Shown: piece after piece, positions 1-5,682 of the stretch
How the letters are laid out: each line of letters starts with the position of its first letter
Position numbering within the stretch: the first letter of the stretch is position 1
Source: Streptomyces sp. MUM 178J
GTDB lineage: Bacteria; Actinomycetota; Actinomycetes; Streptomycetales; Streptomycetaceae
Reading direction: 5' to 3'
Assembly: GCF_022414575.1 (NCBI RefSeq)
Contig: NZ_JADWYQ010000048.1
Span: 1 to 48,000 of the forward strand
Length of the DNA stretch: 48,000 nt
Notes under the pieces: generated by a model
Databases searched by the model: none
Told to the model about the DNA's origin: nothing
What the model saw: the letters and a program-made list of their open reading frames with translations, nothing else
Translations under genes and position numbers: made by a program

Positions 1-1996
1 GCGCCGGGGCGGACGCGGGAGCCGTCGCCGCGCTGCCGTAGCCGCCGGGGCCTCCGGAGCCGTAACCGCCGCCGTAGCCGCCGGGGGCGGGCGGACGGGG
101 CGAACCGCCGCCCGGGCCGCCCTGCCCGGCCGGGCTGACGCCCGAGCCCCCGCCCGAACCGCCCGAGGGGTCGACGATCGCCTCGATCTTCCACTGCACA
201 TGGAACTGCTCGGCGAGCGCCTGTCTCAGCACGTCCTCGCTGCCGCTGCTCGCGAAGTTGTCACGCGCTCCGGCGTTGATGAAGCCGAGTTGGAGCGTGG
301 TGCCGTCGAACCCTGCGACCTGGGCGTTCTGGCTGAGGAGGATCCACGTGAAGCGCCGGCGGTTCTTGACGGCCTCCAGGATGTCCGGCCACATGTTCCG
401 CACCTGGGCGGCGGCCTGCGCGGAAGGCTGGGCCTGCGACGCCGGAGCCTGGGCCTCCTGGGCTGCCTGGGCCTGGACCGCCTGGGGCGCGACGGCTTGT
501 GGCTGGGCGGCCTGCCCAGAGGGCTTCGCCGCTGTGGGCCAGCCGCCGGGCCGACGCCCGCCCTCGCCGCCCTGACCGCCCTGACCTGCGGGGGCGGCGG
601 CCGTGGGCCACGCACCGGGACGCGGCCCACCGGAACCCGGCGCCTGCGTCGGCTCCGACGCCGGAGCGGCCTGGGCAGACGCGGGCGCCTGAGGCGCGGG
701 GACCTGAACGGGGGCAGGCTGCGGCGCAGACGCAGGGGGCGCGGGAGCCTGTGCAGGAGCCGGGGCCATATGCCCCTGGACCTCCGGCCCGGGGACGTAT
801 CCCATCGCGGGCGCACCGGCCGGGGGTCCCTGGAACGCGGCCCCGCGCTCCAGCCGGTCCAGCCGGGCCTGCACGGAACGCTCGTCGTCGAAGGCTGCCG
901 GCAGCAGCACCCGGGCGCAGATCAGCTCGAGCTGCAGCCGCGGCGAGGTCGCCCCGCGCATCTCCGTCAGCCCGGTGTTGACCAGATCGGCGGCCCGGCT
1001 CAGCTCGGCCGCCCCGAACACCGAAGCCTGCGCCTGCATCCGCTCCACCACATCGGCGGGAGCGTCGATCAACCCCTTGTCGCCCGCGTCCGGTACGGCA
1101 GCCAGGATCACCAGGTCCCGCAGCCGCTCCAGAAGGTCGGCGACGAACCGCCGCGGGTCGTTGCCCCCCTCGACGACCCGGTCCACGACCTCAAAGGCCG
1201 CCGCCCCGTCACCCGACGCAAAGGCATCCACGACGGAGTCGAGCAGTGAGCCGTCCGTATATCCGAGCAGGGCGGTGGCCATGGCATACGTCACACCGTC
1301 CGCGGCCGCGCCCGCGAGCAGCTGGTCCATGACGGACATCGAGTCACGCACGGACCCCGCACCTGCGCGCACGACGAGGGGCAGCACACCGTCCTCGACG
1401 GGGATGTCCTCCTTGGCGCACACCTCGCCCAGATAGTCCCGCAGGGTGCCGGGGGGCACGAGGCGGAACGGATAGTGGTGCGTACGCGACCGGATGGTGC
1501 CGATCACCTTCTCCGGCTCGGTGGTCGCGAAAATGAACTTCAGATGCTCGGGCGGCTCCTCGACCACCTTCAGCAGGGCGTTGAAACCCTGCGGGGTGAC
1601 CATGTGGGCCTCATCGATGATGTAGATCTTGTAGCGGCTGCTCGCGGGCCCGAAGAAGGCCTTCTCCCGCAGCTCGCGAGCGTCGTCCACACCTCCGTGG
1701 GATGCCGCGTCGATCTCGATCACATCGATCGACCCCGGCCCGTTCCGCGCCAGGTCCAGACAGGAGCGGCACTCTCCGCACGGGCTGGGCGTAGGCCCCT
1801 GCTCACAGTTCAGACACCGGGCGAGGATGCGCGCGCTGGTCGTCTTGCCGCATCCGCGCGGCCCGCTGAACAGGTACGCGTGATTGACCCGGTTGTTCCG
1901 CAGCGCCTGCTGCAGCGGGTCGGTGACATGCTCCTGCCCGATGACCTCGGCGAAGGTCTCGGGTCGATAGCGGCGATACAGCGCGAGGGACGACAC
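1..1996 (-). CDS. dnaX: DNA polymerase III gamma/tau subunit (3' end outside window)
   Basis: Clamp-loader ATPase of the replicative polymerase. Reading the minus strand from a GTG at 1994-1996 gives VSSLALYRRYRPETF, the usual start of the family. The Walker A motif GPRGCGKT is at residues 45-52. A zinc-binding cysteine set (C64, C73, C76, C79) follows, then the DEAH Walker B sequence IIDEAHMV and the sensor region FIFATTEPEKV. From about residue 390 the protein becomes a long Pro/Ala/Gln-rich linker, then a short conserved block around WPDILEAVKNRRRFTW (tau C-terminal domain), then a Gly/Pro-rich tail. The frame is open to base 1, so the stop lies outside the window. About 665 codons are visible. 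The gene runs away from the SRP RNA and tRNA-Ser genes, the usual Streptomyces neighbourhood. The ribosome-binding site is weak (GTAGGC, close to the start). Confidence 0.96.
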   Translation of the reverse strand, partial: MSSLALYRRYRPETFAEVIGQEHVTDPLQQALRNNRVNHAYLFSGPRGCGKTTSARILARCLNCEQGPTPSPCGECRSCLDLARNGPGSIDVIEIDAASHGGVDDARELREKAFFGPASSRYKIYIIDEAHMVTPQGFNALLKVVEEPPEHLKFIFATTEPEKVIGTIRSRTHHYPFRLVPPGTLRDYLGEVCAKEDIPVEDGVLPLVVRAGAGSVRDSMSVMDQLLAGAAADGVTYAMATALLGYTDGSLLDSVVDAFASGDGAAAFEVVDRVVEGGNDPRRFVADLLERLRDLVILAAVPDAGDKGLIDAPADVVERMQAQASVFGAAELSRAADLVNTGLTEMRGATSPRLQLELICARVLLPAAFDDERSVQARLDRLERGAAFQGPPAGAPAMGYVPGPEVQGHMAPAPAQAPAPPASAPQPAPVQVPAPQAPASAQAAPASEPTQAPGSGGPRPGAWPTAAAPAGQGGQGGEGGRRPGGWPTAAKPSGQAAQPQAVAPQAVQAQAAQEAQAPASQAQPSAQAAAQVRNMWPDILEAVKNRRRFTWILLSQNAQVAGFDGTTLQLGFINAGARDNFASSGSEDVLRQALAEQFHVQWKIEAIVDPSGGSGGGSGVSPAGQGGPGGGSPRPPAPGGYGGGYGSGGPGGYGSAATAPASAPA

Positions 1997-2087
1997 GCCT
2001 ACGAGGTTATCGGCCCCCACCGACAACGGACCCCGCTCCCGCGACCCCGCCCCGAAGCCCCGGGCTGCCGCCCCCGCAAACGCAAGG

Positions 2088-2173
2088 GCCCCCCACGCAC
2101 CCGCCAGAGCCGACCTACCCTTGCTGCCTTCCGGCCCTGGGGGAGTTCAGTCAGATAGCGCCACGTGAGGGGC
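2088..2173 (-). ncRNA. ffs: Small signal recognition particle RNA (4.5S/scRNA type)
   Basis: The minus strand contains the SRP domain IV signature GGCCGGAAGGCAGCAAGGGT (Ffh-binding hairpin with a tetraloop-like GGAA and an asymmetric AGCAAGGG internal loop). The flanks pair as a closing helix: GCCCCTCACG (2164-2173 read on the minus strand) with CGTGGGGGGC (2088-2097 read on the minus strand), allowing one wobble. This gives an RNA of about 86 nt, close to the roughly 82-97 nt known for Gram-positive small SRP RNAs. It lies between dnaX and tRNA-Ser, as in other Streptomyces. The ends are set by the helix and may be off by a few bases. Confidence 0.9.
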
Positions 2174-2248
2174 TCCGCACAGAGTACCCGAAGGTGCGGT
2201 GGGGATCGAGTTCGCGAGCACTCCTCTCGGTCATGTAATGTTTCCGGC

Positions 2249-2333
2249 GGAGGATTCGCCTAGAGGCCTAGGGCGCACGCTTGGAAAGCGTGTTGGGGGC
2301 AACCCCTCACGAGTTCGAATCTCGTATCCTCCG
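2249..2333 (+). tRNA. tRNA-Ser(GGA)
   Basis: Complete class II tRNA without encoded CCA. The acceptor stem GGAGGAT (2249-2255) pairs with ATCCTCC (2326-2332), with discriminator G2333. The anticodon stem is CACGC/GCGTG around the loop TTGGAAA, with anticodon GGA at 2283-2285. A long variable arm (TTGGGGGCAACCCCT) and a T-arm with GAGTTCGAATCTC follow. The 3' part (from 2281) is duplicated at 5143-5196 and marks the left end of an integrated element. The gene therefore stays functional after integration. Confidence 0.97.
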
Positions 2334-2334
2334 C
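2281..2334 (+). repeat. attL-side 54-bp core repeat (within tRNA-Ser)
   Basis: The 54 bp from the anticodon loop to just past the tRNA end are identical to 5143-5196. The base before the repeat differs (C2280 versus T5142) and so does the base after it (T2335 versus C5197), so the identity ends sharply at both sides. Confidence 0.95.
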
Positions 2335-2354
2335 TCCCGCCTGAACAGGCAAAA

Positions 2355-2391
2355 CGAAGACCCCGGACCGCTTCAGCGGCCGGGGTCTTCG
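2355..2391 (+). terminator. tRNA-Ser terminator supplied by the element
   Basis: Twelve-base arms CGAAGACCCCGG (2355-2366) and CCGGGGTCTTCG (2380-2391) enclose a further CCGC-TTCA-GCGG stem-loop. The hairpin starts 22 bases after the tRNA end. It is followed by GGTCTCAGTT (2401-2410), repeated in part as TTGGTCTCAT (2411-2420), which resembles arm-type sites next to attP. A similarly built hairpin follows the other att copy. Confidence 0.75.
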
Positions 2392-2558
2392 GCATGCCCT
2401 GGTCTCAGTTTTGGTCTCATTTATTTGCGACATTCACGACATTTATCGCCATGGGGCAGAGGGAGCGGTAAGCGTCAGGGGCGACGGGCATGCACACTGC
2501 GAGCTCCCAGAACTAGGAGTATGTTTTATGTAGGCGTACTTCTGTATCTGGAGCACTC

Positions 2559-4031
2559 GTGGACAAGCCTGCCGAGATGTTCGACCGCGATTACGAGTGG
2601 TCAGCGCTGAGCCGGTTCATCACCGACCTTCAGCCAGGAGCGACCCTGGGCGTGGTCTCCGGGCGTCGCCGCCAGGGCAAGACGTTCCTGCTGGATGCCG
2701 CCTGCCGTGCCGCCGGAGGGTTCTATTTCGGTGCGACCGAGGCCGCCGATGCCGAGTCGCTACGGCGGATCAGCTCGGCGCTGACCGCCCACGTCCGTCC
2801 TGCCAGCCCGTTCCACTTCGCCGACTGGGCAGAGGCCGTCGACGCGCTGCTCGCCCTCGGCTCCGAGCGGCCCGTCCCCGTGGTGATCGACGAGTTTCCG
2901 TACCTCGCCAAGGCCAACCCCGAGCTGCCCTCGATCATCCAGGAGGCGTTGCGGCCCCTGCGTGACCAGCGCACCGGCTCCCGTACCCGGCTGCTGCTGT
3001 GCGGCTCGGCCCTGTCCTTCATGGGCAAACTGCTCTCAGGTAACGCCCCACTGCGCGGACGGGCCGGGCTGGAGCTGGTCGTCCGCCCCCTGGACCACCG
3101 CCTCGCCGCCGAGTTCTGGGGCATCACCGACCCACACTTGGCCATGAAGGTGAACGCGATCGTGGGCGGCACCCCGGCCTATCGGCGCGAATTCGCACGC
3201 GGCGACACGCCAAAGGGTCCGGACGACTTCGACGACTGGGTCGTCCGCACCGTCCTCAACCCCGAAACCCCCCTCTTCCGCGAGGCCCGGTATCTGCTGG
3301 CCGAAGAACCCGACCTTCGCGACACCGCGCTGTACCTGTCCGTCCTGGCCGCCGTCGCCGACGGCAACGCGACACGCGGGGGCATGGCCGGCTACCTGGA
3401 ACGGAAGGCCACCGACATCGCCCACCCCATCAACGTCCTCGAAGACGCGGGTCTGCTGCACCGTGACGCGGACGCCTTCCGCGACAACCGTCCCACCTAC
3501 CGCATCGCCGAACCGCTGATCGGCTTCTACCACGCGATCATGCGACCGGTCTGGGACCAGCTCGAACGCCCCGGCAGCGCGGCACGGGTCTGGCAAGCCA
3601 GCCGTCGCCGCTTCGTCAGCAACGTCCTCGGGCTCCACTTCGAGCAGGTCTGCCGGGACTGGGCCCTGCATCACGCCGACCCCGAACTGCTCGGCGGACT
3701 GCCTGCCCGCGTCGGACACGGCGTCGTTCACGACCCCAAAGCCCGTACCGGCCACGAGGTCGACGTGGCGGTCATCGGAATCGCAGAAGGCACCAAGCCA
3801 CCACTGCTGGCCATCGGAGAGGCCAAGTGGAACGACACCATGGGTGCTGCCCACGTCGAACGTCTCCGGCACATCCGCGACCTCATCGCTCTGGCAGGCC
3901 GATACGACACCACGAACACACAACTCCTGTGCTTCAGCGGAGCCGGATTCAACGACAAGGCGCACGCCGCAGCGGCGGCCTACCCGGACATCCGGCTGAT
4001 CGACCTGGCGAACCTCTACGACCAGTCCTGA
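2559..4031 (+). CDS. P-loop ATPase with C-terminal DUF234/PD-(D/E)xK-like domain
   Basis: A 490-residue protein starting at GTG 2559, preceded by GGAG (2550-2553). An ATG six codons later (2577) is an alternative start. Residues 1-190 form an archaeal-ATPase-type AAA+/STAND domain: Walker A GRRRQGKT (35-42), Walker B VVIDEF (108-113) and sensor LLLCGS (146-150). A winged-helix-like middle follows (about 250-320). The C-terminal part matches the DUF234 layout, a restriction-endonuclease-like fold with E361, D402 (HEVDVAV), and E421-x-K423 (IGEAKW) placed as a PD-(D/E)xK site. Family members are widespread in archaea and bacteria with poorly known function. This copy is the main cargo of the tRNA-Ser element. 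That placement would suit a defence or element-maintenance role, but this is inference. The family call is firm; nuclease activity is unproven. Confidence 0.85.
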   Translation: MDKPAEMFDRDYEWSALSRFITDLQPGATLGVVSGRRRQGKTFLLDAACRAAGGFYFGATEAADAESLRRISSALTAHVRPASPFHFADWAEAVDALLALGSERPVPVVIDEFPYLAKANPELPSIIQEALRPLRDQRTGSRTRLLLCGSALSFMGKLLSGNAPLRGRAGLELVVRPLDHRLAAEFWGITDPHLAMKVNAIVGGTPAYRREFARGDTPKGPDDFDDWVVRTVLNPETPLFREARYLLAEEPDLRDTALYLSVLAAVADGNATRGGMAGYLERKATDIAHPINVLEDAGLLHRDADAFRDNRPTYRIAEPLIGFYHAIMRPVWDQLERPGSAARVWQASRRRFVSNVLGLHFEQVCRDWALHHADPELLGGLPARVGHGVVHDPKARTGHEVDVAVIGIAEGTKPPLLAIGEAKWNDTMGAAHVERLRHIRDLIALAGRYDTTNTQLLCFSGAGFNDKAHAAAAAYPDIRLIDLANLYDQS

Positions 4032-4168
4032 TGTACGCCCACGTGTCCATGACCGTCGGGGGCACTATGGTCAGCGCCACCCTGCCGTGGCCCAGCGACA
4101 CACCGCGTGCAGCCCCTTCGGCAGGGAGGTGAAGCGCTGCCTGTTGCCCGCTCTACCAAGGTTCCCGA

Positions 4169-5341
4169 ATGACGCAGAGCACAACCGCCCGAGCCGGATG
4201 CTTCCACCAGGGTCGCTTATCCGACGGACGGCCCCAAGCCCTGGATGCCTGGCGTGTCACCACCGACGATGCCGATGTGGCCGCCCGGGTCGCCGAGCTA
4301 CTGGGTGGCGAGCCTCAACCGAACGGAGGAGGAAGCGGCGGCCTTGCCTGCGAAGTTCTGACGAGCCGCGAGAGCGTACGCGTTCTCCTGGACGGACCCG
4401 GCGCGGTGGCGGCGCGTATGGCCCTCTGGGGCAGTAAAGGCATCGTCCACGAGTGCGACGGCATGGAGTACCTGTCACCGGAAGAGAAGAAGGGCCAGCC
4501 CTGCGGTTGCCCTCCGCTCCCTGCGGACAGGAAGCTGGCGGCCGGGAATGGTCGCGGCCCGACGCCCTCCGTCGACATCACCTTCCAGATCGCAGCGGCA
4601 CCCGAGCTCAGCACATTCCACTTCATGACGAGCTCGTGGCAGATGGCGGCCCAGCTCTCCGAGCTGACAGACGCGCTGGAGCGTGTCGACGGCCCAGCCG
4701 TCTGCGACCTCGCCATGGAACTCGTCGTCTACACAACCAAGACGGGTAGAAACGTTTGCTACCGGAAGCCGGTGGTCACCGTACTCGGCAGCCCCGGCAG
4801 CGTTGCGCCCGAACCCCCGCCGACGGTTGAGCCCACACCGGCTCCGGCGCCGGCACCGGCCACACCCCGCCCCGGGACCCCGCCGACCCCCGAGCCCACC
4901 ACCCCATCAGCGCCGGATTCGAGCCGCCTGGTCAGCGTGGATGCCATTCTGCTCCGCCGTGCCGCCCAGGTCCTGGGCACCGGCGACCACCAGGAACCCG
5001 TCATCGCCGCCCTGTCCGAGATCGTGGCAGGACCGCAGCAGGCCGCTGAGCTTGCCCGGCTACGAGAACAGGTCGGACGCATTGCCGCCATCGCGGAGCA
5101 ATCCCTCCGAGGCCGGGATGCGCCGGACACCCGTACGAACATTTGGAAAGCGTGTTGGGGGCAACCCCTCACGAGTTCGAATCTCGTATCCTCCGCCGCC
5201 GCCCACCAGGGCGAACGAAGGTCCCGACCGCACAGCGGCCGGGACCTTCGTCGTTCCCCGGTCTCAGTTGGCGTGATCATGTCCCCCAGCCTGGGCGGAC
5301 GGCTAGCTTCGTCGCTGGTGGGTAGTTCCCTGGCCGCGTAG
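4169..5341 (+). CDS. Recombination directionality factor-like protein (frame runs into att repeat)
   Basis: A 390-codon frame starting at ATG 4169, with AAGG about 8 bases upstream. Residues about 10-210 resemble the actinomycete integrative-element/phage family annotated as recombination directionality factor: a GGEPQP segment, then CDGMEYLSPEEKKGQPCGCP (about 97-116, a Cys-rich motif typical of the family), then FHFMTSSWQMA and a YTTKTGRNVCYRKPV strand. A Pro-rich linker (about 212-250) and a helical tail follow. From residue 325 the protein is encoded by the duplicated tRNA sequence and then by chromosomal DNA, so the last 65 residues are not ancestral. In an excised circle the frame would stop at TGA 2342-2344, giving about 345 residues. 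The family assignment is from memory of the motif and is moderately sure. Confidence 0.6.
   Translation: MTQSTTARAGCFHQGRLSDGRPQALDAWRVTTDDADVAARVAELLGGEPQPNGGGSGGLACEVLTSRESVRVLLDGPGAVAARMALWGSKGIVHECDGMEYLSPEEKKGQPCGCPPLPADRKLAAGNGRGPTPSVDITFQIAAAPELSTFHFMTSSWQMAAQLSELTDALERVDGPAVCDLAMELVVYTTKTGRNVCYRKPVVTVLGSPGSVAPEPPPTVEPTPAPAPAPATPRPGTPPTPEPTTPSAPDSSRLVSVDAILLRRAAQVLGTGDHQEPVIAALSEIVAGPQQAAELARLREQVGRIAAIAEQSLRGRDAPDTRTNIWKACWGQPLTSSNLVSSAAAHQGERRSRPHSGRDLRRSPVSVGVIMSPSLGGRLASSLVGSSLAA
5143..5196 (+). repeat. attR-side 54-bp core repeat (tRNA-Ser 3' fragment)
   Basis: Exact copy of 2281-2334. It lacks the acceptor 5' strand, D-arm and anticodon 5' stem, so it is not a tRNA gene. It lies inside the 3' end of the directionality-factor-like frame. 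Confidence 0.95.
5216..5250 (+). terminator. Native tRNA-Ser terminator, now separated from the tRNA
   Basis: Arms CGAAGGTCCCG (5216-5226) and CGGGACCTTCG (5240-5250) enclose CCGC-ACA-GCGG. It is followed by GGTCTCAGTT (5260-5269), the same 10-mer that follows the element-borne hairpin at 2401. It sits at nearly the same distance from the att core as the hairpin at 2355-2391. This suggests it was the original tRNA-Ser terminator before integration. Confidence 0.65.
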
Positions 5342-5560
5342 TAGGCGCGTAGCGCGGCTTCGCTGCCAGAACCCAAGGCAGTCATGATCCGTTGGAACCG
5401 GGCGGAGCGGAGGTCTCCGGCCACGATGACGCGGGGGTGCTGGTCGGTGGGTGCCTCTTCGGTCAACGCCTCCAGCACAGCTGGTTCCAGGTGCTCATGG
5501 CCTCACCGTAGCGCTGCACCGTACGGTTGAGGACCGGTGTGTTCAGCAGCGGCATATCCG
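5270..5560 (-). pseudogene. Broken unrecognised reading frame next to attR
   Basis: The minus strand from ATG 5560 reads MPLLNTPVLNRTVQRYGEAM and stops at a TGA after NQLCWRR. A one-base shift there lets the frame continue as VLEALTEEAPTDQHPRVIV and on through ALRAYYAARELP to about 5290. Both halves use G/C-ending codons, so this looks like one gene of roughly 90-110 codons with a frameshift. I do not recognise the product. The rest of 5197-5682 shows the terminator at 5216-5250 and nothing else that I can support. Confidence 0.35.
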
Positions 5561-5682
5561 CCGTGGCGCCGTCGCCGGCAGTCAAGCCGAGGCTCGCGGT
5601 TGCCAGCGTGTGACGTTGCCTGGTGGGGTTCTGAAGTGAGCGGGCCTGGGGAGGGTCCGGCAGGCGACAGGGCGGAAGAAGA

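Larger units (their letters stand above)
2281..5196. mobile_element. Small integrative element in tRNA-Ser(GGA)
   Basis: The region is bounded by a perfect 54-bp direct repeat of the tRNA-Ser 3' half (2281-2334 and 5143-5196, constant offset 2862). This is the standard footprint of a tyrosine-recombinase element that restores the tRNA at one end. Inside are the ATPase gene (2559-4031) and a recombination-directionality-factor-like gene (4169-5341). No integrase, replication or transfer gene is visible. The element is either a minimal satellite mobilised in trans or a remnant of a larger actinomycete integrative element. Boundaries are directly visible. Mobility is inferred. Confidence 0.88.

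Noticed and set aside
200..1249. Long plus-strand frames opposite dnaX
   Set aside because: They are antisense shadows of the high-GC dnaX gene; their translations are Arg/Gly/Leu-rich without recognisable domains, while the minus strand gives a textbook gamma/tau protein.
5143..5196. Second tRNA-Ser gene
   Set aside because: Only the 3' part is present: no 5' acceptor strand or D-arm. It is the att repeat.
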